Assembly (NCBI GenBank): GCA_964518595.1
Contig: CAZFHA010000002.1
Location: 186,001-250,000, forward strand
From: CAZFHA01 sp964518595
GTDB lineage: Bacteria; Bacillota; Clostridia; Saccharofermentanales; Saccharofermentanaceae
Direction of reading: 5' to 3'
DNA length: 64,000 nt
A program made the position numbers and the translations under genes. Position 1 is the first letter of the stretch, and each line of letters begins with the position of its first letter. The notes beneath the pieces were generated by a model, which was not told the DNA's origin, did no database searches, and saw only the letters and a list, made by a program, of their open reading frames with translations. Of this stretch, positions 8,212 to 16,765 are shown piece after piece.

Positions 8212-8250
8212 TAAGGGGCAGCTCCATCAGATGAGCTTGCCCCTTATTTT
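8212..8250 (+). terminator. Terminator of the 7139 gene
   Basis: Stem TAAGGGGCA-GCTC (8212-8224) pairs with GAGC-TGCCCCTTA (8233-8246) with one bulged T, followed by TTTT. It may also stop transcripts arriving from prfB on the other strand, though the T-run there is poor. Confidence 0.8.
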
Positions 8251-8288
8251 AAAAGCTATTTACACTAGATACAAAGGGAAATGTAGAA

Positions 8289-9398
8289 TTACTTCTCTAT
8301 CTTCATTCCTGATAGGTAGGCGTTAATAAATCCATCAATATCCCCATCCATTACGGCATTCACATCAACCATTTCATAGCCGGTTCTATGATCCTTAACC
8401 ATGGTATAGGGGCAAAAAACATAGGAACGAATTTGACTGCCCCAAGCAATTTCCATCTGGTTCCCTTTTAGATCTTCAATCTTCTCCATGTGAGCAGCCT
8501 GAGCTAAGGCGAAGAGCTTAGCCTTTAGCATGTTCATAGCCGTTTCTTTATTCTGAACTTGAGAGCGCTCAGATTGACAGGCTACAACGCAGCCAGTGGG
8601 GAGATGAGTAAGTCTTACAGCTGAATCGGTTTTGTTTACGTGCTGTCCGCCTTTACCCGAAGAACGATAGGTGTCGATCCGTAAATCTACGGGGTTGATT
8701 GTGATATTTATGGAATCATCCAGTTCAGGAATCACTTCGCAAGACGCAAAAGAGGTGTGTCTTCGTCCAGAAGAATCAAAGGGCGAGATACGCACCAGGC
8801 GGTGCACCCCGATTTCTGAACGCAAAAATCCGTAGGCGTTGTCACCGGAAACCAAAATTGATGCACTCTTCACACCAGCTTCATCTCCGTCAAGAAAATC
8901 TAACTCTTTTACCGTAAAATCATTAGCTTCTGCCCAGCGGGTGTACATTCGATAGAGCATTTCAGTCCAATCCTGAGCCTCTGTGCCTCCTGCACCCGCA
9001 TGCAAAGTCAGAATAGCATTGTTCTTGTCATACTCACCGGTAAGCAACGTTTCCAGACGCATATTTTCAAAATTATGCCGGAATTCCGTTAACCCTTGTT
9101 GTACTTCTTCCAAAGTCTCTTGATCTTCAGCCTCACTACCTAACTCGCACAAAACCAGCAGATCTTCCCGGCTCTTCTCTAACTTGTGATAACGCTCCAC
9201 CCGCTTCTGCAATTGCCGCATACGGGTCTGCACCTTCTGTGCTGCAGTCGCATCGTTCCAAAAATCCGGTTCTTGCGCCCTGACCTCCAATTCGGAAATT
9301 TCATCCTGAATCACATTTATATGTAAAGCATCTTTCAGACGCTCCAACTGTTCTTCATAGCCTTCTAACTCCAACCGGTACTGATCAAATTCAATCAT
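8289..9398 (-). CDS. prfB: Peptide chain release factor 2 (RF2)
   Basis: Ends translation at UGA and UAA codons. Visible: the GGQ loop in SGKGGQHVNKTDSAVRLTH, which triggers peptide release, and the stop-codon-reading SPF tripeptide in RISPFDSSGRRHTSFAS. The length of 369 is full size. The gene is one continuous frame: the usual in-frame UGA and +1 frameshift site near codon 25 is absent (residues KDALHINVIQ occupy it). The ATG at 9398 with GGAG 8 bp upstream is preferred to a TTG at 9401; the aminotransferase stop and the prfB start overlap as TGATG, so translation is probably coupled. Confidence 0.96.
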   Translation of the reverse strand: MIEFDQYRLELEGYEEQLERLKDALHINVIQDEISELEVRAQEPDFWNDATAAQKVQTRMRQLQKRVERYHKLEKSREDLLVLCELGSEAEDQETLEEVQQGLTEFRHNFENMRLETLLTGEYDKNNAILTLHAGAGGTEAQDWTEMLYRMYTRWAEANDFTVKELDFLDGDEAGVKSASILVSGDNAYGFLRSEIGVHRLVRISPFDSSGRRHTSFASCEVIPELDDSINITINPVDLRIDTYRSSGKGGQHVNKTDSAVRLTHLPTGCVVACQSERSQVQNKETAMNMLKAKLFALAQAAHMEKIEDLKGNQMEIAWGSQIRSYVFCPYTMVKDHRTGYEMVDVNAVMDGDIDGFINAYLSGMKIEK

Positions 9399-10594
9399 CA
9401 AACTTTCTCCTCATTTTTGAGTTGGTCAATAAATACTTTTAACCGCTCCATAGCTTCCTTAATATTCTCCAAAGCCGAAGCATAACTAATTCGCACAAAG
9501 CCCTCACCACAATCGCCAAAAGCATTCCCAGGCACAATCGCAACTTTATGCTCCTGCAAAAAACGCTGACAAAAAGTGTCAGAGTCCAGACCAAGGCCTG
9601 AAATAGACGGAAACGCATAGAAAGCACCCATAGGCTCAAAACAATCAAGTCCCGCTGAACGTAGCTCATGAACAATGACCCGTCGCCGCTGATTATACTC
9701 TTCACGCATGGCCTCAAGATCTTGATCGCAATGACTTATGGCCTCAATCGCAGCCTGTTGGGCTGTAGAAGGCGAACACATAATGCAGTACTGATGAATT
9801 TTATTCATGGCCGCAATGAAGTGCTTAGGGCCGCAAAGGTAACCAATCCGCCAACCGGTCATGGCATAAGCCTTGGAGAAGCCATTCACTACAATAGTCC
9901 GCTCATAAAGTTCAGGAAAAGTAGCTAAGGAGGAGCTTGGTTCCTCACCGTAACTTAACTCGGCATAAAGTTCGTCAGAAAGTATATGTACCTGAGGATG
10001 GCGCCTCAGCACCTCAGCTAATTCCGCCAATTCACTACGATTCAGAGTCGCTCCGGTAGGATTACTGGGATAACCGATAATCAGTAACTTAGTCTTGTCT
10101 GTAATCGCCGCCTCTAGATCAGCCGCTTTTAATTTAAATTGGTCTTCACGTTTGGTGTTTATAACCACAGGAACACCCCGGGACATTATGACAGTTGACT
10201 TATAAGCCACAAAACAAGGCTCCACAATAATGACCTCATCACCGGGATTAATAAAGGCTCGAACAGTAAGATCAATTCCTTCACTGCCACCAACAGTAAC
10301 CAAAATCTGATTCTGAGGGTTATATGTCAGATTAAAACGGCGTTGCATGTAACTGGCCAAGGCCTCGCGCAATTCGATGTAACCCTGATTCGGAGAGTAG
10401 TGCGTGTTGCCTTGCTCCAAAGAGTAGATTCCGGCCTCGCGAATACGCCAAGGTGTCACAAAATCCGGTTCGCCAATAGACAGGGAAATAACCTCCCCTT
10501 TCATTTCATTGGCCATATCAAAAAATCGTCGAATTGCTGAAGGTGGAATAGCCTTCACTTGATCTGATAAATACATGTCTTGGTTTTGCTGCAT
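9398..10594 (-). CDS. Class I/II PLP-dependent aminotransferase
   Basis: Transfers amino groups between amino and keto acids, with a PLP cofactor, in the AspC/PatA-like branch. Visible: GEPDFVTP near residue 42, the YPSNPTGA motif, DELYAELSY (PLP-contacting Asp and Tyr) and the Schiff-base lysine in GFSKAYAMTGWRIGY. The length of 398 is typical. AGAGGAG precedes the ATG. It sits between an Lrp-type regulator (43 bp upstream) and prfB (overlapping), so the three form an operon; the regulator probably responds to an amino acid handled by this enzyme. Exact substrates cannot be read. Confidence 0.92.
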   Translation of the reverse strand: MQQNQDMYLSDQVKAIPPSAIRRFFDMANEMKGEVISLSIGEPDFVTPWRIREAGIYSLEQGNTHYSPNQGYIELREALASYMQRRFNLTYNPQNQILVTVGGSEGIDLTVRAFINPGDEVIIVEPCFVAYKSTVIMSRGVPVVINTKREDQFKLKAADLEAAITDKTKLLIIGYPSNPTGATLNRSELAELAEVLRRHPQVHILSDELYAELSYGEEPSSSLATFPELYERTIVVNGFSKAYAMTGWRIGYLCGPKHFIAAMNKIHQYCIMCSPSTAQQAAIEAISHCDQDLEAMREEYNQRRRVIVHELRSAGLDCFEPMGAFYAFPSISGLGLDSDTFCQRFLQEHKVAIVPGNAFGDCGEGFVRISYASALENIKEAMERLKVFIDQLKNEEKV

Positions 10595-10637
10595 AAACTT
10601 CTCCTCTCTCCTTAAACAAGCACGAAAAATAAGGACG

Positions 10638-11126
10638 TCAGAGAACTACGGCTTCACGTTTGTCAGATTCAGTCTCTTCAAAAACAACCCCATTACTCTT
10701 ATATTTTTTCAGAATAAAATGAGTGGCCGTCGAAACAACTCCGTCGATAGGGGCTACTTTATTTGAAATGAACATCGCTACCTCTTTCAAGGTGGAGTCC
10801 TCAATAATCAACATCAGATCGAAACCGCCAGACATTAAGTAACAGGAAGTCACTTGAGGATAACGATATAGATGACGAGCAATTCTATCAAAACCTTGAT
10901 CGCGCTGCGGTGTTAAACGAACTTCAATCATAGCCGTTACGGATTCCCGTTCCGTCTTATCCCAATTAACTTCCGCAGTATAACCCAAGATGACTTTATC
11001 CTTATGCAGTACATCCAGCTCCTGCTTTATTTCTGACTCACTTACACCCAACATAACAGCTAATTCTGATTGGGCAAGTCTGGCATTTTGTTCCAGTAAT
11101 CGTAATAGTTTGTAACGATCCACCAT
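10638..11126 (-). CDS. Lrp/AsnC-family transcriptional regulator
   Basis: An amino-acid-responsive DNA-binding protein. The N-terminal winged helix-turn-helix (about 1-55: LLRLLEQNARLAQSELAVMLG, then SESEIKQELDVL) is followed by the RAM/AsnC ligand-binding domain (about 65-145: VTAMIEVRLTP, then GGFDLMLIIEDSTLKEVAMFI). A charged tail of about 15 residues ends the protein. AGAGGT lies before the ATG. It is first in the operon with the aminotransferase and prfB, so it probably controls that operon, perhaps including itself. Confidence 0.92.
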   Translation of the reverse strand: MVDRYKLLRLLEQNARLAQSELAVMLGVSESEIKQELDVLHKDKVILGYTAEVNWDKTERESVTAMIEVRLTPQRDQGFDRIARHLYRYPQVTSCYLMSGGFDLMLIIEDSTLKEVAMFISNKVAPIDGVVSTATHFILKKYKSNGVVFEETESDKREAVVL

Positions 11127-11167
11127 ATTATTACCTCTATCCTAAGGAATTTTTCTGTTAAGGACTA

Positions 11168-11197
11168 ATTGTATCATAAGGCAAAGTAGGTAAGCAA
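11168..11197 (-). promoter_or_regulatory. Promoter of the lrp-aminotransferase-prfB operon
   Basis: TTGCTT (-35, 11192-11197) and TACAAT (-10, 11168-11173) with an 18-bp spacer, about 40 bp before the Lrp start codon. Confidence 0.65.
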
Positions 11198-11237
11198 CAT
11201 TGGTAATTTCGATTTTTTTACTGCTGAAACCGCTGAA

Positions 11238-12650
11238 TTAATTCTCTAATTCCTCTAATCCCTTCATTTCATTAATCCATTTTCCCGAGCGGAAACGCTT
11301 CAGGCCAAAAAATAATTTGAAAAGTTCATCTGAGGTAGTAATTAAAAAGACAACCGCCAAGGGTAACTTCCAAACCCAGCCTGCAGCAAAGGCTAAAGGC
11401 ATGGCCCAGAGCCATAAGGGTAAAATGTCAAGAAGAAAGGCATAACGAGTATCACCACCGCCACGTAAGGCGCCCAACATATTGACAAAGTTCAAAGTTA
11501 AAATTGGAACCATGATAGAAAATAGTCTGATAAATTCAATGGCATATTCTTTGGCTTGAGGCGAAACGCCAAAGATTCCTACAATGTAAGAACTACTGAA
11601 AAAAAGCAAAATACCAATGAAAATAGCTGCGATAAAGTTCAGCAAATTAGTTCTTGACGCATAGGTAAACGCTACTCGGCTCTTTTTTTCGCCAATTTTA
11701 TGCCCAACCATAGCCGCCGTAGCCGCAGCCATGCCCATGCTTAGAGCAAAGGTAATCCGATTAACAGTTTGAAGAATATTAAAACCAGCCATATAAACTG
11801 TGTCCATCCGGCTCCAAAGCAGCGTATAACTACTGGCGCCCAAAGCCCACAAACCTTCGTTAAGAATTACCGGTGTGGTAACTACCAGAATTTTTTTCAA
11901 AAAGGGCTTAGTAATTTTCAAAAAATCACGGCGGTAGATACTAATCGGTAGACGCTTAAGATATACCACTGAAAAAATCAGTATTATCTCTAAAAATCGT
12001 GCTATAGAGGTCGCCAGCGCTGCTCCGGATACGCCCATTTCCGGAAAAATACCGATGCCATTTATGAGCAAGTAGTTTAGAACCGTATTCGCTAGTATTG
12101 CTATCCCCGCTACTAAGAGTGGTAAGGCCGCCCGTTTGATGCTACGGAGGCCACTGTAAAACAAATTGGCAATAGCTGATAAAGGATAACTAATAGAGAC
12201 AATTTTTAGATAATCCGCCCCCAAGCGGATAACTGCTGTGTCATTAGTAAAAAAGGTCATAATTGCCTCGGCCCAAACTAAAGTTGCAACCATGAACATA
12301 AGTGATGATATTAGGCTAAAGACAAAGCCTACAGCCATAGTCGAGCGAACGCTCTGCTCATCTTTTTTGCCATAAAATTGGGCAATAAAAATAGAGGAAC
12401 CAGATCCTATACCAAACATAAATACAATCATCAAGAAGAAAATCGTATTGGCAATGCCCACCGCTGCCAGAGCCTCATCCCCCAACTGTCCCACCATGAT
12501 GCTGTCAATTAAGTTTAGTCCGGCACTAAATAAGCTTTGAAGGGCTACCGGCAGCCCAATTATCCAAATGGAATGCCAATACTCTTTATCTTTGACCATC
12601 GCAGAGAATTCTTTAGAAACTCTTCTAGACAGACCTTCTATTATTTTCAT
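11238..12650 (-). CDS. MATE-family multidrug/cation exporter
   Basis: A polytopic inner-membrane antiporter of the NorM/DinF superfamily that exports organic cations or drugs using Na+ or H+. The 470-residue chain shows about 12 hydrophobic segments in two related halves. Family marks include GLPVALQSLFSAGLNLIDSIMVGQLG at the start (split here by helix 1), the second-half match (TPVILNEGLWALGASSYTLLWSRM) and GALRGGGDTRYAF late in the chain. A cytosolic lead of about 25 residues precedes helix 1. It stands alone, with no regulator adjacent. Substrate unknown. Confidence 0.93.
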   Translation of the reverse strand: MKIIEGLSRRVSKEFSAMVKDKEYWHSIWIIGLPVALQSLFSAGLNLIDSIMVGQLGDEALAAVGIANTIFFLMIVFMFGIGSGSSIFIAQFYGKKDEQSVRSTMAVGFVFSLISSLMFMVATLVWAEAIMTFFTNDTAVIRLGADYLKIVSISYPLSAIANLFYSGLRSIKRAALPLLVAGIAILANTVLNYLLINGIGIFPEMGVSGAALATSIARFLEIILIFSVVYLKRLPISIYRRDFLKITKPFLKKILVVTTPVILNEGLWALGASSYTLLWSRMDTVYMAGFNILQTVNRITFALSMGMAAATAAMVGHKIGEKKSRVAFTYASRTNLLNFIAAIFIGILLFFSSSYIVGIFGVSPQAKEYAIEFIRLFSIMVPILTLNFVNMLGALRGGGDTRYAFLLDILPLWLWAMPLAFAAGWVWKLPLAVVFLITTSDELFKLFFGLKRFRSGKWINEMKGLEELEN

Positions 12651-12741
12651 TATATTCTCACATTTCCTTTATCTAATTAAAGTTGCCTTGATATTATTCA
12701 CTTATGGGCGTAGTAAAGCTGTATTGTAACTAATAGACAAG

Positions 12742-12785
12742 AAAAAAGCAAAAGACTTGCACCAAGATAAAACTTAATGCAAGCC
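12742..12785 (-). terminator. Terminator of the malic enzyme gene
   Basis: A 13-bp stem with G-U pairs (GGCTTGCATTAAG with CTTGGTGCAAGTC on the minus strand; 12773-12785 and 12754-12766), a 6-nt loop, then TTTTGCTTTTTT. It follows the malic enzyme stop by about 37 bp. Confidence 0.85.
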
Positions 12786-12821
12786 CAATATACTTTGACA
12801 GTAAGAAAGTAGAAGCTTCGC

Positions 12822-14003
12822 TTAAATGCGCGCTACGCCGCTTTTTCTGGCAGCTTCACTAACAGCAGCAGCTACGGCCTTACCAACCCGAGGGTCAAAG
12901 GCATCCGGAATAACATACTCAGGGGTTAAGTCCTCAGCAGATACCAGATCAGCAATAGCATAAGCCGCAGCAATCTTCATCTCTTCATTAATGTCACTGG
13001 CTCTAACATCTAAGGCACCGCGGAAAATTCCGGGGAAAGCCAATACGTTGTTAACTTGGTTGGGGAAATCGGATCTACCTGTGGCCATAACCTTAACGCC
13101 AGCTCTCAGAGCTACATCTGGCATGATCTCCGGTACCGGATTCGCACAAGCAAAAACTACAGGATCCTTAGCCATAGAAGCAACCATCTCTTCAGTCAGA
13201 GCACCAGCAGCCGATACACCAATAAATACGTCTGCACCAACAATTACGTCTTGCAGACTGCCCTTTTTCATCTTCTGATTCGTGCAATCAGCAATCTCTT
13301 CTTTGGCTTCATTCATGTTGTCACGACCCTTCCAGATTGCTCCGGTTCTATCGCAAAGTACAACATCTTTCAGTCCGCAAGAAATTAGTAACTTGGTGAT
13401 AGCAATAGCAGCAGCACCGGCACCATTTACTACAACAGCCACCTCAGATATATCCTTGCCAACAATACGCAAAGCATTAATCATACCAGCCAGAGTAACA
13501 ATGGCTGTACCATGTTGATCGTCATGGAAAATCGGAATATCACAGATTTCTTTCAAACGCTTCTCAATCTCAAAACAACGTGGAGCGGAGATATCCTCCA
13601 GGTTAACGCCGCCAAAAGAACCGGCTAAAAGAGCTACGGTATTAACAATATCGTCTACACTTTTAGAACGGATACACAAAGGAAAGGCATCAACATCGCC
13701 AAAAGCTTTAAAGAGGGCGCATTTTCCTTCCATAACCGGCATGCCGGCTTCCGGACCAATATCGCCAAGACCCAAAACAGCTGTACCATCGGTAACCACA
13801 GCTACCAAATTGTGTCTACGGGTATAAAGATAAGAAAGATCAACATCCTTGGAAATCTCTAAGCAGGGCTCAGCCACTCCAGGAGTATAGGCAACGGCTA
13901 ACTCAGCCTTGGTGCTTACAGGAGCCTTGGCAATAACTTCAATCTTGCCACCCCATTCAATGTGCTTTTTGATTGCTTCTTTTTTAACATCTTGAATATC
14001 CAT
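12822..14003 (-). CDS. NAD(P)-dependent malic enzyme
   Basis: Oxidatively decarboxylates malate to pyruvate with NAD(P) reduction in the cytosol. Visible: YTPGVAEPC near 40, the GLGDIGPEAGMPVMEGK block that includes the catalytic Lys, metal-binding acidic residues in FHDDQHGTAIV, the nucleotide-binding GAGAAAIAI, and the late NPVPEI and FPNQVNN motifs. The length of 393 fits the short bacterial form without a phosphotransacetylase-like tail. The ATG at 14003 is chosen because GGAGG is 9 bp upstream; a TTG two codons earlier is too close. Single-gene unit with its own promoter and terminator. Confidence 0.94.
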   Translation of the reverse strand: MDIQDVKKEAIKKHIEWGGKIEVIAKAPVSTKAELAVAYTPGVAEPCLEISKDVDLSYLYTRRHNLVAVVTDGTAVLGLGDIGPEAGMPVMEGKCALFKAFGDVDAFPLCIRSKSVDDIVNTVALLAGSFGGVNLEDISAPRCFEIEKRLKEICDIPIFHDDQHGTAIVTLAGMINALRIVGKDISEVAVVVNGAGAAAIAITKLLISCGLKDVVLCDRTGAIWKGRDNMNEAKEEIADCTNQKMKKGSLQDVIVGADVFIGVSAAGALTEEMVASMAKDPVVFACANPVPEIMPDVALRAGVKVMATGRSDFPNQVNNVLAFPGIFRGALDVRASDINEEMKIAAAYAIADLVSAEDLTPEYVIPDAFDPRVGKAVAAAVSEAARKSGVARI

Positions 14004-14048
14004 GTACAATGTCCTCCAATTTGTAATCCTTCGTTTTCAACCACAACT

Positions 14049-14077
14049 ATAATAGGACTCTTCGATAAAAAATACAA
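14049..14077 (-). promoter_or_regulatory. Promoter of the malic enzyme gene
   Basis: TTGTAT (-35, 14072-14077) and TATTAT (-10, 14049-14054) with a 17-bp spacer, about 45 bp before the ATG. Confidence 0.65.
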
Positions 14078-14109
14078 CTGTTTTTCACGAAAAAAGTTTT
14101 AATTTCTTA

Positions 14110-14146
14110 TTTTTCACTTTCAAATGAAAATCAAATGAGTGAAAAA
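14110..14146 (-). terminator. Probable terminator after the 14166 membrane protein gene
   Basis: A 9-bp A/T-rich stem (TTTTTCACT with AGTGAAAAA; 14110-14118 and 14138-14146) lies 20 bp after the stop of the 14166 gene. The following T content on the minus strand is modest, so efficiency is doubtful. Confidence 0.45.
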
Positions 14147-14165
14147 AACCAAATATGAAATAAAG

Positions 14166-15029
14166 TCAGAATTTAAAAAGCCCTTTTAAGACAGATTCCA
14201 TTGAAGATTGAATCCTTATTTGTGTGTAAACAATCCCCAAGAGTCTACCAAAAGCTAAAACAAAATAGGTCAGAAAAAAAGCCGAGAGTAAGGCGATTGC
14301 ATTGGGACTATGAGGGAAAAGCATTTCACCAAAACCAGCGATAAAAATAAAGGCAAAATAAAGCAAGGTGATATGTAAGAATATCCCCAGCTTCTTCCCT
14401 TTCGTATAACGAAAACTATAACTTATGGCATCAAAAAGATTCTTGTTCTCCGTCATCATAACCAGCGGAACAAAGAGCAAGGCCAAAAGTATGTAGAATA
14501 GCGGGGCTAAGAAAACATATCCTAATACTGTACCAAGCAAAATTGTCAGAGCAAAGATTGTGATGATAAAAAGCACCACTAAAAACAAAATTGTTATAGG
14601 AAGACGGCGGAAATAGGATTTGAGACCCCAACGAACCGTCTGTCCAAGTTGTTCGGCAATATAGATCTGACCATAGAGGTAGGCAACTAAAAGACAACAA
14701 AAAAAGATAAAGGTCTGAAATACTAGATACAAAATGTTTCCTATCGGCACCGGCGGTAGTTCCGGCAGTGAACTCATGCCCCCGGCTAAAGCTGCCGCCG
14801 TAGCACTGGCAGCCGTCGCTTCCAGACTAATGCTGGCCAGATGCTGGGACATAATAGCATTAGAGCGTTCTGCAAAATACAGTAACTTGTTCATATCCGG
14901 ATCGCCCAACGGCCAAAAGATACTCACCACAAGAAGAGCGAATACAAGAAAAAACAGGCTGCGAGCAACCCATTTTTTCTGTAAACGATCAATCATTAGT
15001 GCAGAAAGGAAAACATTCTTTATCATCAT
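14166..15029 (-). CDS. Polytopic membrane protein of unknown function
   Basis: Not recognised. The 287 residues contain about six hydrophobic segments: one near 22-42, a large Ser/Ala/Leu-rich extracytoplasmic loop (about 50-95), then segments near 98-120, 145-170, 172-195, 220-240 and 245-270. A polar turn with SYSFRYTKGKK recalls the DUF975/YciC-type membrane proteins, but the match is weak. It starts 3 bp after the ferredoxin stop with a poor ribosome site, so it is probably translationally coupled and is the last gene of the hydrogenase-associated operon. Whether it belongs functionally to that set is unknown. Confidence 0.75.
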   Translation of the reverse strand: MMIKNVFLSALMIDRLQKKWVARSLFFLVFALLVVSIFWPLGDPDMNKLLYFAERSNAIMSQHLASISLEATAASATAAALAGGMSSLPELPPVPIGNILYLVFQTFIFFCCLLVAYLYGQIYIAEQLGQTVRWGLKSYFRRLPITILFLVVLFIITIFALTILLGTVLGYVFLAPLFYILLALLFVPLVMMTENKNLFDAISYSFRYTKGKKLGIFLHITLLYFAFIFIAGFGEMLFPHSPNAIALLSAFFLTYFVLAFGRLLGIVYTQIRIQSSMESVLKGLFKF

Positions 15030-15032
15030 AAT

Positions 15033-15401
15033 TTATTGAGCTTCTGCAGTATCGGCAGTGAGATCTTGACAGATCTGGCCATTAATAATATGCTCGGCTA
15101 TAATTCGCTTAGCTTTGTTTTCATCGACTCTAACGTAGGTAACTTTACTTCCGTCTGTGTCAATAACTTCCACAATAGGTTCGAATTTGCAAAGACCAAT
15201 ACATCCTGTCATGGACACAGATACATCAGAAATTCCACGGGTTCTTAACTCTTCTACCAATGCTGCCATAACAGGACGAGCCCCGGCAGCAATGCCACAA
15301 GTTGCCATACCAACAACAATCCGTTTTCCACCCTCACTACGGGCAGCCATATCGGCTTGTGCTTTCTTCTTAATTTCTTCGAGTTCGGCTAGTGATTTCA
15401 T
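15033..15401 (-). CDS. Thioredoxin-fold [2Fe-2S] ferredoxin (HydC/NuoE-like)
   Basis: A small electron carrier of the Shethna/NuoE C-terminal type. The fold signature is VVGMATCGIAAGARPVM near residues 29-45 and TGCIGLCKFEPIVEV near 65-79. Only three of the four usual cluster cysteines are visible in these motifs: the position five after the first Cys is Ala (CGIAAGA), a variant I associate with this hydrogenase-linked subfamily. In known operons this protein directly precedes the hydB-type and hydA-type subunits of a bifurcating hydrogenase; here a membrane protein follows instead. GGAGG before the ATG overlaps the end of the preceding ATPase gene. Confidence 0.85.
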   Translation of the reverse strand: MKSLAELEEIKKKAQADMAARSEGGKRIVVGMATCGIAAGARPVMAALVEELRTRGISDVSVSMTGCIGLCKFEPIVEVIDTDGSKVTYVRVDENKAKRIIAEHIINGQICQDLTADTAEAQ

Positions 15402-15402
15402 C

Positions 15403-16005
15403 TTAAATACCTCCCAGAATTTCTTGCTGCTCTCTTATATAGTCACGTATAAATACGTAAACTTCCGGTTCTGATAGGGGAATATCCCCTAGCTGTGCTT
15501 TAACCTCTACGGTGTCTATACCCTTCTTTTCTAAACTATCTTGGCTAAAGTAAATTGCAAAATCAATCTGTGGATAGGAAGCAATTAAACTAGCCATAGT
15601 CTCGCCTATATCTCCCAAGGGCAAGCGGTCGATAGAAGAAAGACCAAAAGTAGCTACTACCTTTGTTCCAACACCGGTTGTAGAAGTAATAAGCAGTTCT
15701 CCACCAGTCAGTTCACAGGCCTCTTTTAAAAGAGGCAGACCCAGACCCACTTTCCTTGTAGTTCTGGTGGTAGAAAAGGGGTCAATGACCCGGCTAAGAA
15801 ACTCTGGAGACATCCCTCGACCATTATCAGCAATCTCAATAACTAATCGATCCTGCTGGGTATAAAGATGAATCCAAACTTCAATCCGGGTGGCTCCTGC
15901 TGCAACGGAATTAGTTGTGATATCCAGTACATGCAAGGATAAATCCCGCACTGCTTTGTCCCCCTTATTGGCTAAAGTACTTACAACTGTGCCAGCCTCG
16001 GCCAT
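15403..16005 (-). CDS. GHKL-type ATPase (histidine kinase-like ATP-binding protein)
   Basis: A stand-alone ATP-binding domain like those of sensor kinases and anti-sigma factors. Visible: the N box LSLHVLDITTNSVAAGA near residue 23, the G1 box DNGRGM, an F-box-like VIDPFSTT, and the G2 box GLGLPLL, then a C-terminal tail of about 70 residues with no known motif. No phospho-accepting histidine domain and no sensor domain are present. The ATG at 16005 is 4 bp past the PHP stop; an upstream extension to 16131 would overlap the PHP gene by 122 bp and is rejected. Likely a signalling partner of the hydrogenase-like protein in this operon; target unknown. Confidence 0.85.
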   Translation of the reverse strand: MAEAGTVVSTLANKGDKAVRDLSLHVLDITTNSVAAGATRIEVWIHLYTQQDRLVIEIADNGRGMSPEFLSRVIDPFSTTRTTRKVGLGLPLLKEACELTGGELLITSTTGVGTKVVATFGLSSIDRLPLGDIGETMASLIASYPQIDFAIYFSQDSLEKKGIDTVEVKAQLGDIPLSEPEVYVFIRDYIREQQEILGGI

Positions 16006-16009
16006 TATA

Positions 16010-16765
16010 TCACTTGTATGACTTTTCCTGCAACGCTTCCAGCAGGATTTGAGCAGACAAATTCTCCTTGCTCGCCAGTGGCAAGTTAATGGATTGACCG
16101 GGGTCAGCAATTTTATCCAGGTGATGGGCATCAGAACTGGATATAAAAGTAAAAGGTTTCAGCTCTGGATGTGTTTTTAAAAAAACCTCTTGCTTACAGT
16201 CTTTTGACAATTCCAAAATCTTGCCGTCATACTCTGGCGGAATCGCCCCTAAGCTTGCCAATATACTGTAAGATTCTCGGTCAATATGTGCCGGAACTGC
16301 CAGACCACCGAGCTGGCGAATAGAAGCTTCCAGGACGTCAAAACTTAGGGAAGATGCGGTTAACAGCAACAGAGGTTCCTCACCCACAAGGCTGTCATTC
16401 TCATCAAACAGCAACTGCCGACCAAAAATATCAACTCGGTTAGGAATAAGGAGTCTGGTTTTGGTAAGAGTTTCTTCGAAAGCTAGACCTTTCTCTATGG
16501 AGGGGAAATAAGCTAAAAAATGAAAACCTTCGCTACACTCTACTTCCATTCCCGGTAACAGGATTGGTGCTTTTCCATACTCTTTCCTGAGAGCCGCGCT
16601 ACATTGATAAGCCGCCTGAAGATTACGGCAACTTTGATGATCGGTTATGGCAACAGCATCTAACTGGTTTAGGTAGGCCATTCCCATAATATTGGCCGGA
16701 GTCATATCATCATCAGCACAAGGCGACAATGCTGAGTGAATATGAAAATCATAGGTGATATTCAT
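16010..16765 (-). CDS. PHP-domain protein
   Basis: A member of the polymerase-and-histidinol-phosphatase metal-dependent phosphoesterase fold. It starts with the metal-binding HxH (DFHIHSALSPCADDD, residues 6-20), has ITDHQS near 41 and carries later metal-ligand candidates in PAHIDRES and SSDAHHLD. The length of 251 fits stand-alone PHP enzymes. The substrate is unknown; a small phosphorylated molecule or nucleotide is plausible. The start overlaps the DRTGG gene stop by 4 bp (ATGA), which indicates coupled translation. It occurs conserved in hydrogenase-linked clusters, where its job is not established. Confidence 0.88.
   Translation of the reverse strand: MNITYDFHIHSALSPCADDDMTPANIMGMAYLNQLDAVAITDHQSCRNLQAAYQCSAALRKEYGKAPILLPGMEVECSEGFHFLAYFPSIEKGLAFEETLTKTRLLIPNRVDIFGRQLLFDENDSLVGEEPLLLLTASSLSFDVLEASIRQLGGLAVPAHIDRESYSILASLGAIPPEYDGKILELSKDCKQEVFLKTHPELKPFTFISSSDAHHLDKIADPGQSINLPLASKENLSAQILLEALQEKSYK

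Noticed and set aside
8289..9401. Programmed frameshift in prfB
   Set aside because: No in-frame TGA or CTT-TGA-C slippery site exists near codon 25; the frame is continuous.
15403..16131. Longer GHKL ATPase ORF starting at 16131
   Set aside because: It would overlap the PHP gene by 122 bp with residues that do not resemble the family; the ATG at 16005 just past the PHP stop fits better.
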